In this document: positions 29,398-36,539 of the stretch, in pieces | Layout of the letters: the number at the start of each line of letters is the position of its first letter | Position numbering within the stretch: position 1 is the stretch's first letter | Assembly: GCA_024638445.1 (NCBI GenBank) | Contig: JAHEKH010000006.1 | Span: 20,636 to 57,174 of the forward strand | DNA: 36,539 bases | Source: Gammaproteobacteria bacterium | Lineage (GTDB): Bacteria > Pseudomonadota > Gammaproteobacteria > Steroidobacterales > JABDKV01 | Reading direction: 5' to 3' | Position numbers and translations under genes: made by a program | The notes under the pieces: generated by a model | Seen by the model: the letters and a program-made list of their open reading frames with translations, nothing else | Told to the model about the DNA's origin: nothing | The model's database searches: none

Positions 29398-30633
29398 TCA
29401 AAAATTTCCCTGGAACCAGGCTTTCATCCGGCCCCAGACATCGCGCAGGCCACCGCCCAACGGGGCACTGGCCTCACGCCTGGCAAAGTTTTCCTGGCCG
29501 TAGAGCAACAGCCCCACGCCAGTGGCATGAATCGGGTTTCGTACGACGTCGACCAGCCCGGTCACGTACTGCGGGATGCCCAGCCGTACCGGCATGTGGA
29601 ACACCTCTTCGGCCAGCTCGACTGCGCCTTCCATTTTCGACGTGCCCCCGGTCAGCACGTAGCCGGCGGCGATCAGTTCCTCGAAGCCGCTGCGCCGCAG
29701 CTCTTCCTGGATCAGGCAGAACAACTCTTCGTAACGCGGCTCGACTATTTCGGCCAGCGTCTGGCGGGCGAGACGACGTGGCGGACGGTCGCCGACGCTG
29801 GGTACCTCGATCGTCTCGTCGGGATTGGCCAGCTGGCCGAGGGCGCAGGCATAGCGGACCTTGATCTCCTCGGCATGATGAGTTGGCGTGCGCATCGACA
29901 CCGCGATGTCGTTGGTCACCTGGTCGCCCGCGATCGGGATGACCGCGGTGTGCTGGATCGCACCGCCGGCAAACACCGCCAGGTCCGTCGTGCCGCCGCC
30001 GATATCGACCAGGCAGACACCGAGCTCCTTTTCGTCTTCAGTCAGCACCGCGTAACTGGACGCCAGCTGCTCGAGCACGATGTCGTCGACCTCGAGACCG
30101 CAGCGCTGCACGCACTTGACGATGTTTTGGGCGGCGCTGTCGGCGCCGGTCACCATGTGGACCTTTGCCTCCAGCCGTACGCCGGACATGCCGATGGGTT
30201 CGCGAATTCCTTCCTGGTGATCGATCACGAATTCCTGCGGCAGGATGTGCAGCACTTTCTGGTCGGCCGGGATGGCGACCGCTCGGGCAGCATCGATAAC
30301 CCGGTCGACGTCGCCACCGCTGACCTCGTTGTCGCGAATGGCGACGATGCCGTGCGAATTCAGGCTGCGTACGTGGCTGCCGGCGATGCCCGTGTAGGCG
30401 GAATGAATTTCGCAGCCGGCCATCAGCTCGGCTTCCTCGATGGCGCGCTGGATCGACTGCACCGTCGACTCGATGTTCACCACCACACCCTTTTTTAGGC
30501 CGCGGGAGGGATGCATACCGATACCGATGACCTCGAGTTCATCGTCGACATTCACCTCGCCCACGATCGCCACCACCTTTGAGGTGCCGATATCCAGTCC
30601 AACCACGAGTTTTCTGTCGCTGCGCTTAGGCAT
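29398..30633 (-). CDS. ftsA: Cell division protein FtsA
   Basis: A 411-residue actin-like ATPase that tethers FtsZ to the membrane and recruits later division proteins. It has VVGLDIGTSKVVAIVGEV at the N-terminus (phosphate-1 loop), VDIGGGTTDLAVF (phosphate-2) and VLTGGTSKMEG (adenosine loop). A C-terminal amphipathic membrane-targeting helix (VWGRMKAWFQGNF) ends the protein. It overlaps the 3' end of ftsQ by eight bases. Confidence 0.97.
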   Translation of the reverse strand: MPKRSDRKLVVGLDIGTSKVVAIVGEVNVDDELEVIGIGMHPSRGLKKGVVVNIESTVQSIQRAIEEAELMAGCEIHSAYTGIAGSHVRSLNSHGIVAIRDNEVSGGDVDRVIDAARAVAIPADQKVLHILPQEFVIDHQEGIREPIGMSGVRLEAKVHMVTGADSAAQNIVKCVQRCGLEVDDIVLEQLASSYAVLTEDEKELGVCLVDIGGGTTDLAVFAGGAIQHTAVIPIAGDQVTNDIAVSMRTPTHHAEEIKVRYACALGQLANPDETIEVPSVGDRPPRRLARQTLAEIVEPRYEELFCLIQEELRRSGFEELIAAGYVLTGGTSKMEGAVELAEEVFHMPVRLGIPQYVTGLVDVVRNPIHATGVGLLLYGQENFARREASAPLGGGLRDVWGRMKAWFQGNF

Positions 30634-31414
30634 CTGGCGTAACCCCTGCTGTGCGGACCTCTGAGGCGTTTTCTCCCCAGCCGATCACGAAACCATTGCT
30701 GTACCGCATATCCACGTAAGCCACCTCGCCAATGCGTTGCGCGATCAATGGCGCGACGGTGTCGACAAACATCTCGATCCGCTTGTCGGACTCTTCGCGC
30801 CCGAGTCGCACGTCGATGCCGTTGGCGAGACGAAGCTGCCAGGCGCCACGGGCATCGAGCCGGACTTCGGTCAACCCCAGCCCCGCCGCCAGCAGCCGGT
30901 CACGCATCCAGAGGTAGCGCTGTGCCACCTGCCACTCGCTGCCGGCGGGCCCGTCCAGCCGCGGCAGTTCGGCCGGCACGTGCCGGGCCTCGCGCAGGAA
31001 AAGCTCACCGCGAACATTCAGCAGGCCGTTCTCCCCCCAGCGCGCCGCCGGAACCTGCTCGGTGATGTGCACATGCAGTCCGTCGGGCCAGCGGCGGCGC
31101 ACCGCAGCACGATCGACCCACGGCACCTCGTTGAGCGAGTACTGGATCGCGTCGATATCGGCGGTGAGCACGCCGGCGGGCAGGTGCGAGCGCACGATTG
31201 CTTCCAGCTGCACCGCGGTCACGCGCTGGAAGGGGCCGTCGATGGTGACCTTCGACAGCGGGCGGTCGAGCAGGATGACAAAGGCCACCGCCACGAAAAC
31301 CACCATCGCCGTGACCGCCAGGAAGCGACCCGTACGGACCAGTCGGTTCAGCAGTCCGGACCAGTCCCGCGGAGCGGGCTTGCGACGATTCGTGCGTCGC
31401 CGGATCTTGCTCAT
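30626..31414 (-). CDS. ftsQ: Cell division protein FtsQ
   Basis: A 262-residue bitopic protein counted from the ATG overlapping the ddlB stop (ATGA); the longer open frame upstream lies in ddlB and is not supported. It has a basic cytoplasmic tail, one membrane helix (about 30-49), a POTRA domain beginning SKVTIDGPFQRVTAVQLEAI (about 54-73), and a periplasmic beta domain with the family segment PDGLHVHITEQVPAARWG. It links early division proteins to FtsL/FtsB and FtsW/FtsI. The C-terminal tail is short. Confidence 0.95.
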   Translation of the reverse strand: MSKIRRRTNRRKPAPRDWSGLLNRLVRTGRFLAVTAMVVFVAVAFVILLDRPLSKVTIDGPFQRVTAVQLEAIVRSHLPAGVLTADIDAIQYSLNEVPWVDRAAVRRRWPDGLHVHITEQVPAARWGENGLLNVRGELFLREARHVPAELPRLDGPAGSEWQVAQRYLWMRDRLLAAGLGLTEVRLDARGAWQLRLANGIDVRLGREESDKRIEMFVDTVAPLIAQRIGEVAYVDMRYSNGFVIGWGENASEVRTAGVTPDA

Positions 31415-32346
31415 GACGCGCGCTCCATCGAAGTCTCCAGGACCCGCCATACCAGCTCCGGAAAATCGATACCGGCCTGGCGTGCCGCCATCGGTACCAG
31501 GCTGTGCGATGTCATCCCGGGAATCGTGTTCACCTCCAGAAACCAGGCCGTGCCGTCGTCGTCGAGCATGAAATCGACCCGACCCCAGCCGCTTGCGCCG
31601 ACGACATCGAAGGCCCGTCGCGCCAGTGCCGCCAGCTCGCGTTCGCGGCTTTCTTTCAGCCCGCACGGACAATGGTAGGTGGTGTTGTCGCTGTGGTACT
31701 TCGCCCGGTAGTCGTAAAACGTTCGCGGCGTCTCGATCCGGATCAGCGGCAGTACGTCGCTGCCGAGCACGCCGGCGGTGTACTCGGGGCCCTCCACGCA
31801 GTGTTCGACAATGACGTTGGCATCGCACTCGCGTGCGGCGTGCCAGGCGGCGGCCAGCCCATCGGTGTCCTGCACGATGTGCACGCCGACACTCGACCCT
31901 TCGGCTGCCGGTTTGACCACGCAGGGAAAACCCACCTGCCGCGGGGCATCGGCCAGGGCGGACTCGTCGCGCAACAGGGTCCAGCGTGGCGTGGCCAGGC
32001 CAACCGCGGCGAACAGCATCTTGCTGCGCACCTTGTCCATCGCCAGCGCCGAGCCGAGCACCCCGCTGCCGGTGTAGGGCAGCCCGATCAGCTCCAGCGC
32101 GCCCGCCACCGTGCCGTCCTCGTAACCGCGGCCGTGCAACGCCAGCCAGGCGCGATCGAAACCCGCGCCAGCCAGTTCGGCCACCGGCATCTCGCGGGTG
32201 TCGATACCGGTTGCGTCGACACCACGCTCCAGCAAGGCATTCAGCACAGCCTGCCCGGTGTCCAGCGAAACCTCGCGTTCCGACGACTCACCGCCGTACA
32301 AGACCGCTACCCGGCCGAAGTCCGTTGCCTGCCGCACCCGGATCAT
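31411..32346 (-). CDS. ddlB: D-alanine--D-alanine ligase
   Basis: A 311-residue ATP-grasp ligase supplying D-Ala-D-Ala for the cell-wall stem peptide. It has VAVLYGGESSEREVSL at the N-terminus, the LHGRGYEDGTVAGALELIGLPYTG segment (about 88-111), the PCVVKPAAEGSSVGV ATP site, and the metal-binding C-terminal FLEVNTIPGMTSHSLVPMAA (about 280-299). It overlaps murB upstream and ftsQ downstream, each by four bases (ATGA). Confidence 0.97.
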   Translation of the reverse strand: MIRVRQATDFGRVAVLYGGESSEREVSLDTGQAVLNALLERGVDATGIDTREMPVAELAGAGFDRAWLALHGRGYEDGTVAGALELIGLPYTGSGVLGSALAMDKVRSKMLFAAVGLATPRWTLLRDESALADAPRQVGFPCVVKPAAEGSSVGVHIVQDTDGLAAAWHAARECDANVIVEHCVEGPEYTAGVLGSDVLPLIRIETPRTFYDYRAKYHSDNTTYHCPCGLKESRERELAALARRAFDVVGASGWGRVDFMLDDDGTAWFLEVNTIPGMTSHSLVPMAARQAGIDFPELVWRVLETSMERAS

Positions 32347-33242
32347 GCGGGTTCTCCGATCACGCGGACTTCGGCGACCATGTCGATTCCGGACTCTGCG
32401 AGAACAGTGTCGTGCACGTGTGCAATCAGAGTCTCGATGTCCGCCGCCGTAGCGTCCGAATCGTTGATGATAAAATTGGCGTGCATCTCGGAAACGTGCG
32501 CGCCACCGATCCGATGACCCTTGAGACCGGCGGCTTCGATCAGCCGCGCGGCATGATCGCCGGGTGGGTTGCGAAATACCGACCCGCAGCTGGGAACACC
32601 GATAGGCTGGGTTGCCTTGCGCCGCGCCAGCAGCTCCCGGATGGCCTCGCGCCCGGCCGGTGCGCCCTGGATGAAAGCGAACTCAGCGCCAATGAACCAC
32701 TCCCCGGCGGGACCGGTCACGCTGCGATAGTCCACATGGTATTCGCTGCGATGCCGGCGGCGAATCGTGCCGCTGCGATCGATGACGTCAACCGCGTTGA
32801 CCCGTTCCCAGGTCTCACCGCCGAACGCACCGGCATTCATCGCCAGCGCTCCGCCAATCGTGCCGGGAATGCCGGCAAAGAAATCGGCCGGGCCAAGACC
32901 CCAGCGGGAACAGCGGCGCGCCAGCTTGGCACAGGCCACCCCGGCTTCCGCATAGACAAAGTTGTCCCCGAGCCGGGCGATGTTGTCGATGATGCCATGG
33001 GTGCTGATGACCACGCCGGGCAGACCGCCATCGCGCACCAGGAGGTTGCTGCCGAGACCGACCCAGTGCACCGGCACATCGGCCTCGAGACCGGCCATGA
33101 ACACCTGCAGGTCACGCAGGTCGGCCGGCCGGAACCAGGCCGCGGCCGGTCCACCGACGCGCCATGACGTGTGTTTCGCCATGGGTTCGTCATGCCGAAG
33201 CTCGCCACGCAGTTCGTTGCTTGCGGCGCTGGCATTCATCAT
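32343..33242 (-). CDS. murB: UDP-N-acetylenolpyruvoylglucosamine reductase MurB (type II)
   Basis: A 299-residue FAD enzyme making UDP-MurNAc. It has the FAD-binding [13 protein letters not shown] and [21 protein letters not shown] (latter about 124-144), the catalytic Ser in GSVFRNP and Glu in SEMHANFI. The short length and these motifs are those of type II MurB rather than the longer E. coli type I. Its place between murC and ddlB is usual in many gammaproteobacteria but not in E. coli. Two ATG codons stand one after the other at its start; the first overlaps the murC stop. Confidence 0.96.
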   Translation of the reverse strand: MMNASAASNELRGELRHDEPMAKHTSWRVGGPAAAWFRPADLRDLQVFMAGLEADVPVHWVGLGSNLLVRDGGLPGVVISTHGIIDNIARLGDNFVYAEAGVACAKLARRCSRWGLGPADFFAGIPGTIGGALAMNAGAFGGETWERVNAVDVIDRSGTIRRRHRSEYHVDYRSVTGPAGEWFIGAEFAFIQGAPAGREAIRELLARRKATQPIGVPSCGSVFRNPPGDHAARLIEAAGLKGHRIGGAHVSEMHANFIINDSDATAADIETLIAHVHDTVLAESGIDMVAEVRVIGEPA

Positions 33243-34654
33243 TTCGACCTCGCCGCCTGCAGACCCAGCGTGACCGGCAGCGTGGCCGCGACCGCCCCGA
33301 TGTTGCCGGCACCCAGCATCAGCAGCAGATCGCCGTCACGCAACACCCGGCGCAGCGCATCAGGCAGCGCCTGCACGTCCTCGACGAAGACCGGCTCGAC
33401 CCGGCCGCGGGTACGCACCGCGCGTGCCATGGCGCGGCCGTCGGCCGCGGTAATCGGTTCCTCTCCGGCGCTGTAGACTTCCGTCAGCAGCAGCGCGTCG
33501 GCGGTGGACAGGACGCCGGAAAAATCATCGAGCAGATCGCGGGTCCGGGTGTAGCGATGTGGCTGGAAGGCAACCACCAGCCGGCGCTCGGGCCAACCCT
33601 GGCGGGCAGCCTCGATCGTGGCTGCAATTTCCGTCGGGTGATGACCGTAGTCGTCCACGACCAGTACGTCGCCGGCCGTGGTCCGCACTTCGCCGATAAT
33701 CTGGAAACGGCGGCCGATACCGCGGAAACCGGACAGCGCCCGCTGTACCGCACCGTCGTCGATTCCCAGTTCGCGCGCGACGGCAATTGCGGCGAGTGCG
33801 TTTAACGCATTGTGGCGGCCCGGCAGGTTTACGGTCACTTCCAGTGGCTGGTGACCGACGCTGTGTACTTCGAACCGGGTGGCCTGGCGATCGCGTCGGA
33901 TCCCGGTGCCGCGAACGTCGGCATCCTCGCCGAATCCGTAGGTGACCACGGACCGGGAGACAGAGCCGAGCAGATCGCGAACACCGGGATCGTCCGCGCA
34001 GGCCACCGTCAGACCGTAAAAGGGCAGGTTATGCAGGAAATCGACGAACGCCTGCCGCAGGCGGCCGAGATCGCCGCGGTAGGTCTCGAGGTGATCGGCA
34101 TCGACGTTGGTCACCACCGCGATCATCGGCTGCAGGTGCAGGAACGACGCATCGCTCTCGTCCGCTTCGGCAACCAGGTAGCGGCCGCTGCCCAGCCGCG
34201 CGTTGCTGCCGGCACTCTCCAGCCGGCCGCCGATGACAAAAGTCGGGTCCTCACCGCCCTCGGCCAGCACCGAGGCGATCAGGCTGGTCGTAGTGGTCTT
34301 GCCGTGGGTGCCGGCAACGGCGATACCGTAGCGGAACCGCATCAGCTCGGCGAGCATTTCGGCGCGCGGCACAACCGGTATGCGCGCCTCGTGCGCCGCC
34401 AGCACTTCGGCGTTATCGTTGGCAACCGCACTGGAGACCACTACCACGTCGGCGCCGGAGATCCACGCGCGATCGTGGCCGATGAAGATACGCGCCCCGA
34501 GTTCCTCGAGATGCCGGGTTACTGCACCCTCGCGCAGATCCGACCCCTGAACGGCATATCCGAGGTTGATCAGCACCTCGGCAATTCCGCCCATGCCCAC
34601 GCCGCCGATACCGACAAAATGAATCGTGTTGATGCTGCGCATGCGACTGTTCAC
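33239..34654 (-). CDS. murC: UDP-N-acetylmuramate--L-alanine ligase
   Basis: A 471-residue Mur ligase adding L-Ala to UDP-MurNAc. The N-terminal Rossmann domain has [17 protein letters not shown] (about 12-28), the central ATPase has [12 protein letters not shown], and the C-terminal domain has [12 protein letters not shown] and [10 protein letters not shown]. The start is GTG 34654, overlapping the murG stop as GTGA; an ATG four codons on is an alternative. Confidence 0.97.
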   Translation of the reverse strand: MNSRMRSINTIHFVGIGGVGMGGIAEVLINLGYAVQGSDLREGAVTRHLEELGARIFIGHDRAWISGADVVVVSSAVANDNAEVLAAHEARIPVVPRAEMLAELMRFRYGIAVAGTHGKTTTTSLIASVLAEGGEDPTFVIGGRLESAGSNARLGSGRYLVAEADESDASFLHLQPMIAVVTNVDADHLETYRGDLGRLRQAFVDFLHNLPFYGLTVACADDPGVRDLLGSVSRSVVTYGFGEDADVRGTGIRRDRQATRFEVHSVGHQPLEVTVNLPGRHNALNALAAIAVARELGIDDGAVQRALSGFRGIGRRFQIIGEVRTTAGDVLVVDDYGHHPTEIAATIEAARQGWPERRLVVAFQPHRYTRTRDLLDDFSGVLSTADALLLTEVYSAGEEPITAADGRAMARAVRTRGRVEPVFVEDVQALPDALRRVLRDGDLLLMLGAGNIGAVAATLPVTLGLQAARSK

Positions 34655-35736
34655 CGGTCACCTCCGGCGGCCCGCAGACAGGTATCGAGCACCTGGTCGG
34701 TCGCATCGGGCAGCGCCAGGGTGCGTGCGGCTTCGGCCATCTGCAGAAGCCGGTCACGGTCGGACAACAGCCGCCCCAGCGCCGTCGCCAGCAGCTGCGG
34801 CGTCATTTCTTTTTGCGGAATGATCAGGCCCGCACCGGCCGACTCCAGGTAACGGGCGTTGAGCGTCTGGTGATCGTCGATCGACAGGGGGTAAGGAACC
34901 AGCAGCGATGCCACCCCGGCCGCCGCCAGTTCGGCGACAGTCAGTGCGCCGGCCCGGCACAGCACCAGGTCCGCCCAGCCGTAGGCCTCGGGCATATCGT
35001 CGATGAATTCGGTCAGGCGCACGTCGAGCCCGTACTCGGCATAGGCTTTTTCAGCCACGTTGTGAGTCCGGGCGCCGCACTGGTGCCAGACCTCCGGGCG
35101 CATTGTCGTGTCCATCGCCGCGAGCGCCCGCGGTACGATTTCGTTAAGCGGCAGAGCGCCCTGGCTGCCGCCGAGTATGAGCAGCCGCGGCCGTCCGCTG
35201 CGCGCTGCAAAACGGTCGCGCGGCAGGGGCAGTTTTACGATCTCCGCCCGCACCGGGTTACCCACATGCACCGCGTTGTATTTCTCTGCGAAGCTCCCGG
35301 GAAACGCCTCGAGCACGGTGCGCGCGAATGGTGCGAGCAACCGGTTGGTCAGCCCGGCAACGGCATTCTGCTCATGGATGATCAGCGGCCGGCGGGTCAG
35401 CCACGCAGCGATCCCGCCCGGGCCGGACACGAAGCCGCCCATGCCGAGCACGACAGCGGGACGGCGCCGGCGCAAGGTGGCGGTCGCCTGGATGACGGCG
35501 CGTACGATACGAAACGGCGCCACGAGCCAGGACAGCGCGCTGCGGCCCCGCAGACCGCTGACCCGCAGCCAGTCGATCGCGATGTCGGCTGCCGGCACAA
35601 CCCGCGCCTCCAGGCCATTGCGGGTGCCGAGCCAGCTCACCGTGGCGCCACGCTGGCGTAACCGGTCGGCAACGGCCAGTGCCGGGTAGACATGCCCACC
35701 GGTGCCGCCGGCCATGATCAGCACGCTGACGCTCAC
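34651..35736 (-). CDS. murG: UDP-GlcNAc transferase MurG (lipid II synthesis)
   Basis: A 361-residue peripheral membrane GT-B glycosyltransferase that turns lipid I into lipid II. The start is GTG 35736, overlapping the ftsW stop (GTGA), giving [20 protein letters not shown] with the first glycine loop near residue 10. It has [32 protein letters not shown] and [15 protein letters not shown] (last about 267-281), all family marks. Longer frames reaching further upstream lie within ftsW in another frame and are spurious. Confidence 0.97.
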   Translation of the reverse strand: MSVSVLIMAGGTGGHVYPALAVADRLRQRGATVSWLGTRNGLEARVVPAADIAIDWLRVSGLRGRSALSWLVAPFRIVRAVIQATATLRRRRPAVVLGMGGFVSGPGGIAAWLTRRPLIIHEQNAVAGLTNRLLAPFARTVLEAFPGSFAEKYNAVHVGNPVRAEIVKLPLPRDRFAARSGRPRLLILGGSQGALPLNEIVPRALAAMDTTMRPEVWHQCGARTHNVAEKAYAEYGLDVRLTEFIDDMPEAYGWADLVLCRAGALTVAELAAAGVASLLVPYPLSIDDHQTLNARYLESAGAGLIIPQKEMTPQLLATALGRLLSDRDRLLQMAEAARTLALPDATDQVLDTCLRAAGGDR

Positions 35737-36539
35737 CGCTTTTTCCTCCCGCGACGCCTGGCTGCCGGTTTGCGCGGCGATGCCGCACGCGTACTGATAC
35801 GGGTTTCGTGATGGACCCGCAGCACCAGGCACAGCGCAACGCAGCTGACCAGCAGGCTGCTGCCGCCATAGCTGATCAGCGGCAGGGTAAGACCCTTGGT
35901 TGGCAATGCCCCCATGGACACGCCGATGTTGATAAACGCCTGCGCCCCTATCCAGATCGCAATGCCGTAAACGAGGTAAGACTGGAAAGCCAGCCCGGCC
36001 ATGCCCGCCGACCTGGCGATCTGGAAACAACGCCAGACGAGCAACGCAAACAGGCCGATCGTGACGACCGCGCCGACCAGCCCCAGCTCTTCGGCCAGCA
36101 CGGCAAAAACAAAGTCGGTATGTGCCTCGGGCAGGTAGAACAGTTTCTGCACGCTGCCACCGAGACCGACGCCGAACAGGCCGCCACGGCCAACGGCAAT
36201 CAGGGACTGGGTGAGCTGGAAGCCGGCGTTGAAAGGATCGGCCCAGGGGTCGAGGAAGGTCGTCAGCCGTTCCAGCCGGTAGGGTGACGACAGGGCGAGT
36301 GCGGCCAGCGAGGCGCCCGCAGCCAGCACGAGCAGGAAGAGATCGCGCCAGCGCACGCCACCGATGAACATCACCGCGATCACCGTTCCCAGCAGCACCG
36401 CGGAAGCGCCAAAATCCGGTTCTGCCAGCAGCAAGGTGCAGGCCAGCGTGATCAGAAGCATCGGCTTGACGAAACCTCCGAGGCTTTCACGCACGTGCTC
36501 GTGACGCCGGACGAGGTAGCCGGAGATATACATCAGCAA
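35733..36539 (-). CDS. ftsW: Septal peptidoglycan polymerase FtsW, 3' part
   Basis: The frame is open to the window edge, and the visible C-terminal 268 residues cover about two thirds of a SEDS-family protein. It has GGFVKPMLLITLACTLLLAEP, the family motif PEAHTDFVFAVLAEELG with its essential Asp (about residues 138-154 of the visible part), and LPLISYGGSSLLVSC near the end, plus several membrane helices. FtsW polymerises lipid II at the septum with FtsI. The C-terminal tail is strongly basic (RRRGRKKR). The start is outside the window. Confidence 0.96.
   Translation of the reverse strand: MLMYISGYLVRRHEHVRESLGGFVKPMLLITLACTLLLAEPDFGASAVLLGTVIAVMFIGGVRWRDLFLLVLAAGASLAALALSSPYRLERLTTFLDPWADPFNAGFQLTQSLIAVGRGGLFGVGLGGSVQKLFYLPEAHTDFVFAVLAEELGLVGAVVTIGLFALLVWRCFQIARSAGMAGLAFQSYLVYGIAIWIGAQAFINIGVSMGALPTKGLTLPLISYGGSSLLVSCVALCLVLRVHHETRISTRAASPRKPAARRRGRKKR

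Noticed and set aside
28174-30498. Long plus-strand frames opposite ftsZ and ftsA
   Set aside because: Antisense to ftsZ and ftsA; no motif, and their composition mirrors the sense codons.
31415-31828. N-terminal extension of the ftsQ frame
   Set aside because: It overlaps ddlB in another frame and gives an Arg-rich sequence unlike FtsQ; the ATG overlapping the ddlB stop gives the normal N-terminus.
35737-36030. N-terminal extension of the murG frame
   Set aside because: It lies within ftsW out of frame; the GTG at 35736 gives the normal MurG start.

Overview
The window is about 36.5 kb of GC-rich chromosomal core DNA from a non-enteric gammaproteobacterium. I infer this from gene content and order, not from a search. 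Four blocks familiar from gammaproteobacteria follow one another: clpB-yfiH-rluD-bamD; sucCD; a type IV pilus block joined to coaE-zapD-yacG-mutT-secA; and the distal half of the dcw (division and cell wall) cluster. Several features fit a lineage outside the Enterobacterales: murB lies inside dcw, dciA (DUF721) is present, pilSR regulate a sigma-54 pilin promoter, and NadE is the glutamine-dependent form. I see no tRNA, rRNA, CRISPR array, insertion sequence or phage gene. Almost all of the DNA is coding and no gene-free stretch reaches 300 bases.

Layout. 1-2912: the end of an RND/MMPL-type exporter, convergent and overlapping with a secreted alpha/beta hydrolase. 2998-8245: clpB, yfiH/pgeF and rluD on the minus strand, with bamD diverging from rluD; clpB has a sigma-32-like promoter. 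8261-11942: nadE, sucD and sucC, all minus strand. 12057-21960, plus strand: pilS, pilR, two tandem pilin genes, pilB, pilC, pilD, coaE, zapD and yacG. 21957-25627, minus strand: a MutT-ThiE fusion and secA. 25829-27106: a membrane-anchored M23 peptidase gene diverging from dciA. 27181-36539, minus strand: lpxC, ftsZ, ftsA, ftsQ, ddlB, murB, murC, murG and the end of ftsW, read in the direction ftsW to lpxC.

How the genes work together. PilS and PilR form a two-component system that should activate the strong -24/-12 promoter in front of pilA. PilD processes the pilins, PilB powers assembly and PilC is the platform. The dcw genes make and use lipid II: MurB and Ddl supply precursors, MurC adds L-Ala, MurG makes lipid II and FtsW polymerises it at a septum organised by FtsQ, FtsA and FtsZ. 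LpxC commits carbon to lipid A. BamD and SecA serve envelope protein export and assembly.

Most worth a second look. (i) A near-ideal intrinsic terminator lies inside the only open reading frame that can encode the second pilin, so its 19-30 residue leader is partly encoded by the terminator of the first pilin gene. (ii) The pilR-pilA spacer is packed with palindromes, including a perfect CRP/Vfr-type core and a 17-bp dyad at an enhancer-like distance from the sigma-54 promoter. (iii) A 27-bp REP-like palindrome lies upstream of secA. (iv) The clpB leader may fold its ribosome binding site into a hairpin. (v) The M23 peptidase next to secA has Asn in place of one active-site His.
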